From: Oscillospiraceae bacterium
GTDB lineage: Bacteria; Bacillota; Clostridia; Oscillospirales; Ruminococcaceae
Length of the DNA: 49,216 nucleotides
Direction of reading: 5' to 3'
Assembly (NCBI GenBank): GCA_017408395.1
Contig: JAFQUQ010000045.1
Location: forward strand, 1 to 49,216
Part shown: positions 17,469 through 25,501 of the stretch, piece after piece
How positions within the stretch are numbered: position 1 is the first letter of the stretch
How the letters are laid out: each line of letters begins with the position of its first letter
Program-made: the position numbers and the translations under genes
Notes under the pieces: generated by a model
The model's input: only the letters and a program-made list of their open reading frames with translations
The model's database searches: none
What the model was told of the DNA's origin: nothing

Positions 17469-18413
17469 TCAGCAGAATAAATTTATAATTATACCTGCCG
17501 CCGTGCCGATTGCGTAAACAACGCCCAGAACGGCAAAATTCTCCTTAATATTTTTGTTTGAACGGAAAAGCACCGCAAAACCAAGACCTGCTCCCGTGCA
17601 GAGTCCTGCAACAGCCGACCCGAAAGGAATAGCCCCTTCCGCATAAAGCTCCGTTACCAGCACAGAAGCCGCACAGTTTGGTATAAGTCCCACAAGACCT
17701 GCAACAAACGGCTGGAAAATACCCATCTTTTCAAGAAAATGAGCAATTGCTTCCTCGCCTGCAAGTCCCATAACAACTCCCATTGCAGCATTTACAATAA
17801 GAATAAAAATACCTATTTTTACAGTATGCTTAAACGCAGAATACCATATCCCGTGGTTTCCGCAGCCGCATTCGGCGCAAAGCTCTTCATAATCGGGAGC
17901 CTCGTTCTTTTCAAGCTTAAGCATTTTCATTACCGCATCTATAATTATGCCTGCCGCAACCGCAATTGCGATTTTAGTCAGCAGCAGCGGCCATATCATA
18001 CCGATTTTGTCAGGATGAGCAAGCAGCACGGGTACAGCCTCATCTGAAGTTGAAAGGAACACTGCCGCAAGAGTACCCATCGTAATAAATCTGCCGCTGT
18101 AAAGATTTGCCGCCGCAACGGAAAATCCGCACTGGGGTATGCTTCCGATAAGCGCACCCAGCACAGCACCGCCTGCACGTCCGCCGCCTGTATTTTTAAG
18201 TATGCCTGCCAGCTTGTCGCTCGCCTTATGCTCGATATATTCCATCAGCATAAACGCAAGAAACAGCAGCGGCAGCATAACCGCCGTATCCTTCAGTGCG
18301 TGAATAAGATAATGCAGAACATCCGTATGTTCATCATGAGTATGCCCGTGTTCGCTGAGCTTTGTAATTGCAGCCGCCCCGTTTAAAAGGACGCCGCTGT
18401 ATAAATTAATCAT
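17469..18413 (-). CDS. Putative 10-TM heavy-metal exporter (ArsP_2-like; manganese/arsenic efflux type)
   Basis: 314 residues with about ten membrane segments in two halves. Each half has a proline/cysteine signature: GSIPQCGFSVAAANLYSGR near residue 105 and GLIPNCAASVLVTELYAEG near residue 255. A His-rich stretch near the N-terminus (HGHTHDEH) and a cytoplasmic CAECGCGNH cluster in the middle loop look like metal ligands. Homologues are annotated as putative arsenic or manganese transporters. The spacing between the ribosome site GGGAG and the ATG is long (about 16 bases), and no better start is present. First gene of a two-gene operon with the SLC13-type permease. Confidence 0.8.
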   Translation of the reverse strand: MINLYSGVLLNGAAAITKLSEHGHTHDEHTDVLHYLIHALKDTAVMLPLLFLAFMLMEYIEHKASDKLAGILKNTGGGRAGGAVLGALIGSIPQCGFSVAAANLYSGRFITMGTLAAVFLSTSDEAVPVLLAHPDKIGMIWPLLLTKIAIAVAAGIIIDAVMKMLKLEKNEAPDYEELCAECGCGNHGIWYSAFKHTVKIGIFILIVNAAMGVVMGLAGEEAIAHFLEKMGIFQPFVAGLVGLIPNCAASVLVTELYAEGAIPFGSAVAGLCTGAGLGFAVLFRSNKNIKENFAVLGVVYAIGTAAGIIINLFC

Positions 18414-18452
18414 ATATTTTAATAGTATCTCCCTTCGGAAAATTCAACCTTT

Positions 18453-18481
18453 ATTATAACATAAATCAGCCTGTTCCGCAA
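18453..18481 (-). promoter_or_regulatory. Promoter of the metal/anion permease operon
   Basis: TTGCGG, 17 bases, TATAAT on the minus strand. Confidence 0.72.
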
Positions 18482-18495
18482 CAAATTTTACAAAT

Positions 18496-19359
18496 TTAAT
18501 CTGAAGCCTTCCGATTGTTATACACAAACATTGCAATCGCAACCGAAATGATTATCACATATCCGATTATGCTTAAAGCGTCTGGTATCTGTGAGAAGAA
18601 GAAAAATCCCAGCAATGCGGAAAAAACAACCTGCGAATAATCGTAAACGGACACTTCCTTTGCTGGAGCGTGTGAATAAGCGGCAGTTATTGCAAACTGT
18701 CCCCCTGCCGCCGCAGATCCCGTACAGAGAAGCATTGCCGTCTGAAAAAGCGTCATCGGCTGAAAATTCAATATTATCATCGGAAGGGTCACTATGCAGG
18801 AAAATAGCGAAAAAGCAAGCACTATCACAGGCCCCTTTTCACCCCTGCGTCCAAGATGACTTACACAGGTGTAAGCCGCACCTGCTCCTATTCCGCCCAG
18901 AAAGCCTATAAGAGATGGTATCAGGTCCATATTTGAAAATGTGGGACGGACAATGAACATACTTCCTGCAAAAGCCGCAATTACAGCGCCTATCTGAAAG
19001 GGCGAGGTTTTATCTTTAAGGAAAAGTGCGGAAAATATCACCGCAAAGAACGGTGACATTTTATTCAGCATCGTAGCGTCGGCAAGCACAAGCCTGTCGA
19101 TTGCATAGAAATTGCAGAGCAGACCTGCCGTGCCGCAGAACGCTCTGAGAAAAAGTATCAGTCTGTTTTCAGGCTTACAGGTGAATTTGAGTCCCTGTTT
19201 TTTAAGCACCGCAAAAGCTATCACCGCCGCAATAAAGTTGCGGAAGAAGCTTTTCTGCACAAAGGGAAGGTCCCCTGCCAGCCTTACAAATGTGTTCATC
19301 ATCGCAAAACAGAAGGATGAGCACAGTATAAAAAATATTGCCTTGTTCTTTTCTTTCAT
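18496..19359 (-). CDS. EamA-family (DMT superfamily) transporter
   Basis: 287 residues with ten predicted membrane helices in two EamA repeats (about 8-135 and 150-280). The first repeat has the typical FVRLAGDLPFVQKSFFRNFIA start and an ADATMLNKMSPFFAVIFSALFLKDK end. The second ends in FSALLGFFFFSQIPDALSIIGYVIIISV. Family members export metabolites such as amino acids; the substrate here is unknown. It starts 22 bases after the hybrid kinase gene with GGAG five bases upstream and has no promoter of its own, so it is probably co-transcribed with the kinase. Confidence 0.88.
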   Translation of the reverse strand: MKEKNKAIFFILCSSFCFAMMNTFVRLAGDLPFVQKSFFRNFIAAVIAFAVLKKQGLKFTCKPENRLILFLRAFCGTAGLLCNFYAIDRLVLADATMLNKMSPFFAVIFSALFLKDKTSPFQIGAVIAAFAGSMFIVRPTFSNMDLIPSLIGFLGGIGAGAAYTCVSHLGRRGEKGPVIVLAFSLFSCIVTLPMIILNFQPMTLFQTAMLLCTGSAAAGGQFAITAAYSHAPAKEVSVYDYSQVVFSALLGFFFFSQIPDALSIIGYVIIISVAIAMFVYNNRKASD

Positions 19360-19381
19360 AAATTCTCCGTTTAAAATCCCG

Positions 19382-22300
19382 TCAGCTCCATACTCTTACA
19401 AGGGCTTCTATCACCTTGTTCATATCGATAGGCTTTGAAAGATGACCGTTCATACCGCACTCAACGGATTTTTTCATATCATCGTCAAAGGCGTTGGCTG
19501 TCATTGCGATTATCGGCACGCTTTCAGCGTCCTTTCTGCCCGACTGACGTATCAGTTTAGTCGCTTCAAGACCGTCCATAACGGGCATTCTTATATCCAT
19601 AAGCACGGCGTCGTAATAGCCTGACTCAGAAGCCTCAAACATTTCAACCGCCACGCTTCCGTCGCAGGCTGTTTCAACGGTAAGTCCTTCCGCTTCAAGG
19701 AGAGTCCTTGCAATTTCAACGTTAAGCTCGTCGTCCTCCGCAAGCAGTATACGCTTTGTTTTAAAGTCAACGGAATCTCTGTCGGTGCTGTCATTTTTAA
19801 CGGGAGCGTCGCTCTTGAGCGCTCTTCTCATAGGCAGGGTAAAGCTGAATTCGGAGCCTTTTCCCTCTTCGCTTTCAACCTTAAGAGTACCGCCCATCAT
19901 TTTTACATAGCTGCTGCTGATAGCAAGCCCAAGTCCTGTGCCGCCGTATTTTCTGGATGTGGACTTTTCAGCCTGCTCAAATGCAGAGAAGATCTTTCCC
20001 ACATTTTCCTTGCTGATACCTATGCCCGTATCCTTTACGGAGAAATGAACGTTTACGATACCGTCGTCATTACATTCATCCTGTGCAACAGACAGGGTAA
20101 CGCTGCCGTTTTCCGTAAATTTTGAAGCATTGCCGAGAATGTTTACAAGCACCTGCTTTATCTTCATAGGGTCGCCTACGAGATACGGGTACTTTATCTT
20201 CTTTTCAACAACAAAGCGGTTGTTTCTTTCCTCAATTCTGATACGGTTTATAATGTCAGCCTGAGAAATAATATCGTTTATGTCCGTAAATGTTTCCTCA
20301 ACGGTCATTTTGCCGCTTTCGATACGTGACATATCGAGAATATCATTGATAAGAGCGAGAAGATAATCCGCAGAGCTGTTTATCTTATTCAGACAATCCC
20401 TTGTACCGTCGTCAAGCTTATCATTCTTAAGAGCAATGGCAGTCATACCCATAATAGCGTTCATAGGTGTACGTATTTCGTGGGACATACTTGAAAGGAA
20501 GCTGCTCTTTGCCTTGCTTTCGATGGAAGTTCTTGATTTGTCAAGGTAGGTTGCGGCAATTCTTGCGATTTCCGTTATGCTGTCACGGTTAAGTGCTTCA
20601 AAAGCCTCCTCGGGACCGCTGAAGGAAATAAAGCCTGCCGTTCTGTCCTTTGAAACTACGGGAATAACAGCCATTTTACCGCCATATCTGAAATCATCCA
20701 CTATCTTCTGTACGGACTCTGAGCCGATATAATATTCCCTGTCAATAACGATATACTCCCCTGAACCGAGGAAATCCAGACACTCCTCAAATGCTTCCTT
20801 TTCAAGCCTTACGGGTGCTTCATCAAGCTCGTTTATATCGTATCTGCACCACTGCTGATAGATACCCAGTGACATAAAATCATAGTTTATGTCGTACAAT
20901 GCTATCCTGTTGAAGCCGAAATTATATCCGGCCTTGCCGAAGACAAGATGGAGTGCACACTTGATATTCTTAGCCTTTTCAAGCATATTGAGCGCATAGG
21001 ACACAACGTTGTCAGTTACAATATAACCGCTGCTGAGAATACTTGCGTCGGCAGAAGAATCGATAAATTTGCTTGAAACCATAGCGGCTCTTGCGTTTAC
21101 ATCCCCTCGCACATCATCATAATAGACAATATCGGGATAATGCGGCATTTCAGCCGCACAGAGCGCCTGTCTTGCCATATCCAGAGCATTGCCCAGCTCG
21201 GTTTCGTTTCCGCATTCCGAAACACCGATACGGCAGATAAAACGATTTTTCTCATCGCCCTTTGAATATATGCGTGAAATATATGCATGAGCCTTTCTGA
21301 AGCTTTCCTCAAAATCCGCCCTGCTTTTTCCCGGCAGATAAACGGCAATATCGGAAATGCTCATTCTCCATACAATATTACCTGTTTCCGCAAACTTTCT
21401 GAGTGTAAAGCCAATTTCTTCGATTATTCCGTCAAAGTAGAACGCACCGTGATACTGGATAAATTCGTTGGCATTTCTCAGAGAAATCACAGCAATGCTG
21501 TAATTTTTCTCACGGGATTCAAGTATATCCTTTTCAACAAGTATTTTTCCGTAAACGCTGCTGTAAAAGCCCGTTACAGCGTCACGGCGTTCCATTTCGT
21601 TTCTTCTTTCCTCTTCCAGCTTTTCGTCCGTAATATCGTACGAGCAGGCAACGACTTTCAGAAGATTGCCGTTATCGTCCGAAACACAGCTGCTTGTAAC
21701 GGAATTCCATTTAAGCTTGCCGTCCTTTGCATAAACACGTATCTGGCACTTGCTTTCCGTGCGTCCCTCGATAAATTTAAGCATAGCGGGTATATCCTCT
21801 TCGGGGCATATCCTGCCTTCAAAGACAAGGGAACGGAAATTTCTGTATTCATTGCGGTAGTTGTTTTCATCACTGAAATGATAAACTGTAAAAACATCAT
21901 CCGTGCAGTCATATTCAAAGATACTGCAGTTTGCGGTTTTAAGCATTATAAGATGTCTTTCGCTTTCCGCCTTGAGCTCTCTTATGTAGTGGTTTCTGGC
22001 GTTGCTTAATCTGTGCAGACCGCAGGAAATAGCGTAGAATTCATCCTCTGCAAACTCACGCAGGGGTGCTGCATTTGACTCGGTAACGCTGTCTGCGTCC
22101 TTTGCAAGAACGTACACGGGACGCAGTCCCAGCCACGCAAGGACAACAGCTATCACAGAGCATATCAGAAACGAGCATATAAGTGCGGCAATAAGCCTGT
22201 GCGTCAACAGCTCGGACGTACCGAAAAGGTCGTTTTCATCAAGCACCGCAAGTATTATCCAGGATCGTCCGTAATGAGGAGAGGTCATCTTGTAAAGGTT

Positions 22301-23356
22301 CATTTTTTCAAGGGTGCAGTACGCCTTGCTGCCGTTTATTTCAACGCCTTTTACGCTGTAAAGACCGTTTGTACCGCTTATCTTATTGAATTTAAGCATT
22401 TCTCCCGAGGAAATACTGCTTTCCAGCATATTGCCCGATACAGCCTGTACATAAGCGTTGAAGCCGTCGGTATCTTCCTTCCAGTTGTCCGAATTGACAA
22501 GCAGATAACCGCCGTTGCCGTGGCTGTCTATTTCATCGGAAGGCATAAACGCAAGCAGCTGTTCCACGGAAATGCATACTCCGGTAACACCGTAGACCTG
22601 CCCGTCATAAATCAGCGGCACGGAATAGCTTACAACATCGGCGTGGTAGTCATTGCCGCCGTTTACGGTGAAAACGCTGCTCCAGTAGCCAAGATTTGCG
22701 GCAGAAAAATTAGGATTGCGGTGAGCCGCCTTTACCGGCTGATAGAAAAAGTCCATTGAGCTGTAAGAAGCTGACCCTGATGTAAAATTACTGCTCCAGC
22801 TTACATCAAGGGGAATGTTGTATTTGCTTGAAATGGTACTGCTTCCGTTAAGCATAATTACATCGGAGCAGTCCTCAGGATTGTCATCGGGAGCACTGTC
22901 TATGAAAAAGATGCCTTCCAGAGCTTCGTCCATTGTTTCGTCGGGCATATCCGCATTATTGCACATTACAACAAACGCACCCGAAACATTTCCGCCCTGC
23001 ATAACCTTAAGCAGCTCCGCTGAATATTCCTCGCTGAATCTGTCAATAAGCGACGGTCTGCTGAAAATTTCCTCCGCAGAAACTCCTGCATCCTCCGCAA
23101 GCCTTGCCATAATTGCGTTTGCGGCAGAAACAGTCCCGTCAATATCCGACCATTTTTTCAGCATTTCCGTTTCCATATAGATACTTCGCTTTGAAGCATA
23201 CTGATACAGCACCTTTTCAGAATTGCCGTTGATTGAGCTTACGACTCCGTTGAGAGTCATAAACAGCGTAAATATAACCGCCTGAAGCAGTACCAGCGCA
23301 ACCAGCACCACCGCAGTTTTTATCAGTACAGACCGTTTTTTCTTGTTTTCTTTCAT
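19382..23356 (-). CDS. Hybrid sensor histidine kinase/response regulator: dCACHE-PAS-degenerate GGDEF-GAF-like-HisKA-HATPase-REC
   Basis: 1,324 residues. A membrane helix (about 10-32), a large extracytoplasmic CACHE-type sensor (to about 385), a second helix (about 388-410), then a PAS domain, a region with the GGDEF fold, a GAF-like region, HisKA with SHEIRTPMNAIMG (His959), HATPase_c (N-box near ILGNASKF, G boxes DTGIGIS and GGTGLGLAIS), and a C-terminal receiver with AVLMDIRMPVMDG (Asp1254). In the GGDEF-fold region the catalytic signature is absent (VYLPGKS at that place), so it is a sensor or dimer domain. No DNA-binding output follows, so phosphate likely moves to another protein. GAGGGA precedes ATG 23356. 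Confidence 0.92.
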   Translation of the reverse strand: MKENKKKRSVLIKTAVVLVALVLLQAVIFTLFMTLNGVVSSINGNSEKVLYQYASKRSIYMETEMLKKWSDIDGTVSAANAIMARLAEDAGVSAEEIFSRPSLIDRFSEEYSAELLKVMQGGNVSGAFVVMCNNADMPDETMDEALEGIFFIDSAPDDNPEDCSDVIMLNGSSTISSKYNIPLDVSWSSNFTSGSASYSSMDFFYQPVKAAHRNPNFSAANLGYWSSVFTVNGGNDYHADVVSYSVPLIYDGQVYGVTGVCISVEQLLAFMPSDEIDSHGNGGYLLVNSDNWKEDTDGFNAYVQAVSGNMLESSISSGEMLKFNKISGTNGLYSVKGVEINGSKAYCTLEKMNLYKMTSPHYGRSWIILAVLDENDLFGTSELLTHRLIAALICSFLICSVIAVVLAWLGLRPVYVLAKDADSVTESNAAPLREFAEDEFYAISCGLHRLSNARNHYIRELKAESERHLIMLKTANCSIFEYDCTDDVFTVYHFSDENNYRNEYRNFRSLVFEGRICPEEDIPAMLKFIEGRTESKCQIRVYAKDGKLKWNSVTSSCVSDDNGNLLKVVACSYDITDEKLEEERRNEMERRDAVTGFYSSVYGKILVEKDILESREKNYSIAVISLRNANEFIQYHGAFYFDGIIEEIGFTLRKFAETGNIVWRMSISDIAVYLPGKSRADFEESFRKAHAYISRIYSKGDEKNRFICRIGVSECGNETELGNALDMARQALCAAEMPHYPDIVYYDDVRGDVNARAAMVSSKFIDSSADASILSSGYIVTDNVVSYALNMLEKAKNIKCALHLVFGKAGYNFGFNRIALYDINYDFMSLGIYQQWCRYDINELDEAPVRLEKEAFEECLDFLGSGEYIVIDREYYIGSESVQKIVDDFRYGGKMAVIPVVSKDRTAGFISFSGPEEAFEALNRDSITEIARIAATYLDKSRTSIESKAKSSFLSSMSHEIRTPMNAIMGMTAIALKNDKLDDGTRDCLNKINSSADYLLALINDILDMSRIESGKMTVEETFTDINDIISQADIINRIRIEERNNRFVVEKKIKYPYLVGDPMKIKQVLVNILGNASKFTENGSVTLSVAQDECNDDGIVNVHFSVKDTGIGISKENVGKIFSAFEQAEKSTSRKYGGTGLGLAISSSYVKMMGGTLKVESEEGKGSEFSFTLPMRRALKSDAPVKNDSTDRDSVDFKTKRILLAEDDELNVEIARTLLEAEGLTVETACDGSVAVEMFEASESGYYDAVLMDIRMPVMDGLEATKLIRQSGRKDAESVPIIAMTANAFDDDMKKSVECGMNGHLSKPIDMNKVIEALVRVWS

Positions 23357-23397
23357 AAAAATATCCCTCAGTTTAAAATAGGCTGTAATTAATTTTT

Positions 23398-23426
23398 ATT
23401 ATATCAAATATCCGCCCCTTTTTCAA
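23398..23426 (-). promoter_or_regulatory. Promoter of the hybrid kinase-EamA unit
   Basis: TTGAAA, 17 bases, TATAAT on the minus strand. Confidence 0.8.
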
Positions 23427-23475
23427 GGATTTTTAAACAATTTATTAAATCACACCTTAATTTAATTGCAAAATG

Positions 23476-23504
23476 TTGACTTTTGGAAATTACTGCGTTA
23501 AAAT
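23476..23504 (+). promoter_or_regulatory. Promoter of the first island gene
   Basis: TTGACT, 17 bases, TAAAAT on the plus strand, 35 bases before the start codon at 23539. Confidence 0.7.
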
Positions 23505-23538
23505 TACATATAGCAAAAACATACGGAGGTGTATAAGT

Positions 23539-23940
23539 ATGGATATGCAATTTGAAAAAAAAATCTGCTTAAACTTTTTTAAAAAATGTTGTCAAGAAAG
23601 ACTAATATATGAGTTGGGTAATATAAAGAAAAGGAGAAACTTCTATGACAAAATAGCTCATACAAGTGACTTGTATTTAAAAAATGAATGTATTATTCAA
23701 TGTAATTTTATGCCTGTTTGCATAAAAGAAATTAAAAGTTTTTTCAACAAAGAGGAATGCTATTTTATGTGTTTAAACGCAGAATTTGATGGGACGTGGT
23801 GTTTAATAGACTATGTTATAGAAAAAATATGGTCAAATGGAACGCCATATATCATAGTAAATAAAGATTGTACCAAAGCATATTTAGAAGAAGAATATGA
23901 TTTTTCAGTTCATAAATCTTTTTTACTTATTAACAATTAA
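23539..23940 (+). CDS. Hypothetical immunity-like protein (133 aa)
   Basis: The start ATG at 23539 has GGAGG nine bases upstream. The 133-residue protein is rich in Cys, Lys and aromatic residues, has no membrane segment and matches no family I can name. Composition is strongly AT-rich (Lys mostly AAA, Ile/Leu with ATA/TTA) and differs sharply from the kinase gene before it. It is a single-gene unit with a good promoter and a hairpin terminator, followed directly by the remains of a polymorphic toxin. Small, orphan, AT-rich genes in this position are usually immunity proteins, and that is the basis of the call. Its cognate toxin is not in the window unless it is the broken one. Confidence 0.6.
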   Translation: MDMQFEKKICLNFFKKCCQERLIYELGNIKKRRNFYDKIAHTSDLYLKNECIIQCNFMPVCIKEIKSFFNKEECYFMCLNAEFDGTWCLIDYVIEKIWSNGTPYIIVNKDCTKAYLEEEYDFSVHKSFLLINN

Positions 23941-23957
23941 ATATTTAATATAATTAT

Positions 23958-23986
23958 TTTATCCCCCGAATTAATTTTCGGGGGAT
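23958..23986 (+). repeat. 29-base hairpin repeat, copy 1 (terminator)
   Basis: Ten-pair stem ATCCCCCGAA/TTCGGGGGAT with loop TTAATT, followed by GATTTTTA. It ends the gene at 23940. Identical over 29 bases to 25416-25444. The next 37 bases also align without a gap to the second copy, with 25 identities by eye. Confidence 0.88.
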
Positions 23987-24000
23987 GATTTTTAGCCGCA

Positions 24001-24627
24001 AATTGTGAAGAAACTGTTGACAGTGACAGTAATGTTGTGGTAAAATATGTTTATACTTTGGGTGCTTTTGGTGAGAGAATTAAGGTTGAAGAACTTGACA
24101 GAATTGTTGAATATACCTACGACAGCCTTTACCGACTCACCGGTGAAACTATCACCGAGGGTGAAGTTACTGACCTTGAACTTGAAAAACTTGCTGAGCC
24201 AATTACCGTTTACAACCTTGAGGTTGAGGATTTCCATACTTACTTTGTTGGTGAGTATGGGGTTTTGGTGCATAATTATATTTATGATGATTTTGATACA
24301 TCAAAATCGCCAAAGAATCTTGTTGGAACAGATTATGAGAACTTTTTGACTGAGCAATTAGGTGGCAATGGTTCATTTAAAGTTGGCGGTCGAGAATTTG
24401 ATGGCGGATTTGGTGATATATGGTGGGAAGCTAAATCTGGTAACTACTGAAAAAACATAGTCGATAAAGGTGGTTTTGGGAAATTTTGCTCCGACATGGG
24501 AGATAGATTAAAGATTGCTACAAATAATGGAAAGTTGTATATTCTTTTTTCTAACACGCCGATTCCAGATTATGTTAAAGAATGGTTAAGTAAAAAAGGA
24601 ATTGAATTTCTTGAAACACTTTGGTAA
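24001..24627 (+). pseudogene. Decayed polymorphic toxin: RHS fragment, Hint end and restriction-endonuclease-fold tip with an in-frame stop
   Basis: One frame reads from about 24001 to TAA at 24627, interrupted by a single TGA at 24448-24450. It has no ribosome site or good start. It opens with an RHS/YD-repeat piece (EYTYDSLYRLTGETIT), goes straight to the last strands of a pretoxin-Hint domain (ITVYNLEVEDFHTYFVG, GVLVHN), and ends in a toxin tip of about 110 residues with FDGG and WWEAKSG, a D...ExK nuclease-type site. The frame after the stop continues the same domain (KGGFGKF, SDMGDRLKIA, FSNTPIPDYVKEWL). The TGA follows NY, where relatives typically have Trp, so a TGG-to-TGA change is likely. 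Both the 5' truncation and the missing Hint body mark this as a remnant. Confidence 0.85.
24017..24046 (+). promoter_or_regulatory. Possible promoter inside the RHS remnant
   Basis: Perfect TTGACA, 18 bases, TAAAAT. It could drive the toxin remnant and the immunity genes behind it, which otherwise lack a promoter. Confidence 0.4.
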
Positions 24628-24640
24628 AGGTGGAATTTAT

Positions 24641-25063
24641 GTGTCATTAGATGCAGGAATATCTGTTGAATTAAAATCAAAATTTGCATTTGATATCGTT
24701 GATTGTTTAGTATCTCAGGGTATGGAAATATATAATTCATGTGGTCAAATCTATCTTATTACATCAAATGATTACGATTGGGACTATTTAGAAATTAGTT
24801 ATGATATGTTGAGAGATTATATTGAATTCAGACAGTCATGTGGATATCCGATAGGAATTGGCTTATTAAAAGATAATGTTAGAATTACCAATATGTTAGT
24901 GGATGGTTCTGATTTAGTGACGTTTAATTGCGACATAAACAGAAAGACATTCATATTAGATAATAAGATTTATACTGATGTAAATTGGTATATTGAAAAT
25001 ATTATTATGTTATTGAGCAATAAGTTTGAAATTTTGAGTTTGAAATATTGGGAGATGCGATGA
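24641..25063 (+). CDS. Probable immunity protein for the adjacent toxin tip (140 aa)
   Basis: GTG start at 24641 with AGGTGG seven bases upstream, 13 bases after the toxin frame stops; the open frame upstream of this overlaps the toxin and was not used. The 140 residues are acidic and soluble (MSLDAGISVELKSKFAFD at the start, several DY/YD pairs), with no signal peptide or membrane segment. The family is not recognised. Position directly behind a D...ExK toxin tip, small size and acidic charge are the standard signs of a cognate immunity protein. The frame is intact although the toxin is broken, so it may protect against the same toxin from neighbours. Confidence 0.7.
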   Translation: MSLDAGISVELKSKFAFDIVDCLVSQGMEIYNSCGQIYLITSNDYDWDYLEISYDMLRDYIEFRQSCGYPIGIGLLKDNVRITNMLVDGSDLVTFNCDINRKTFILDNKIYTDVNWYIENIIMLLSNKFEILSLKYWEMR

Positions 25064-25078
25064 TATGTATTCAAGCAT

Positions 25079-25140
25079 AAAACCCTGAAACAGGCGTAAC
25101 GGAACTTAAAGGCATTTTGAAGGAGAAAAAATATGGATGA
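25079..25140 (+). pseudogene. Possible trace of another toxin-gene end
   Basis: A short frame from 25081 reads NPETGVTELKG before stopping at 25140, and a TAA at 25078-25080 precedes it. The phrase looks like part of a larger RHS-type protein rather than spacer. It is very short and may be chance. Confidence 0.25.
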
Positions 25141-25372
25141 TTGGAGATTAAATGGACAAGAGAAATATTTGGAGAATGTTAATTTGAAACATATTCAATT
25201 TAACAATAAAATAAATTTAAGTGACCATGAGCATTGTGAATTTTGTACTGATAGAATATCAAATTATATTGGTACAAAAACAATCGGTTATTGCACAGAA
25301 GATGAATATTATTGGATATGTGAAGAATGTTATAATGATTTTAAGGATATTTTCCATTGGAAAATAATTTAG
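25133..25372 (+). CDS. Small Cys-rich protein of polymorphic-toxin loci (79 aa)
   Basis: ATG 25133 has GGAG seven bases upstream. The protein opens with DWRLNGQEKYL and carries CEFC, then GYCTEDEYYWICEECYNDF, that is CxxC, a single Cys and CxxC, a likely zinc site. Proteins with this opening and this Cys block are familiar as short hypothetical genes in toxin/immunity islands of Clostridia, but usually longer, with an aromatic-rich middle between NLKHIQF and the first CxxC. This copy looks shortened there while staying in frame. Function unknown; immunity is inferred from position. Confidence 0.6.
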   Translation: MDDWRLNGQEKYLENVNLKHIQFNNKINLSDHEHCEFCTDRISNYIGTKTIGYCTEDEYYWICEECYNDFKDIFHWKII

Positions 25373-25415
25373 TAATTTTAAACTTTATGAACAATAGTAA
25401 TTTAGTATCACCCTG

Positions 25416-25444
25416 TTTATCCCCCGAATTAATTTTCGGGGGAT
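25416..25444 (+). repeat. 29-base hairpin repeat, copy 2 (terminator)
   Basis: Identical to 23958-23986 and again about 45 bases after the stop codon of a small island gene. It marks the right end of the AT-rich island. Confidence 0.88.
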
Positions 25445-25501
25445 AAATTCTAAAATCAAATTATGAAGAAATTATTTATAGCAACACATAACGGAGATTT
25501 T

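Noticed and set aside
24448-24450. TGA as recoded Trp or selenocysteine in the toxin frame
   Set aside because: The other genes keep TGG for Trp and use TGA as stop (for example the response regulator at 31146). No SECIS-like stem was evident, and the gene is also truncated at the 5' end.
25463-25501. Earlier start of the lipoprotein at 25463
   Set aside because: It would add 13 residues before an otherwise perfect lipoprotein signal, and the ribosome site GGAG fits only 25502.
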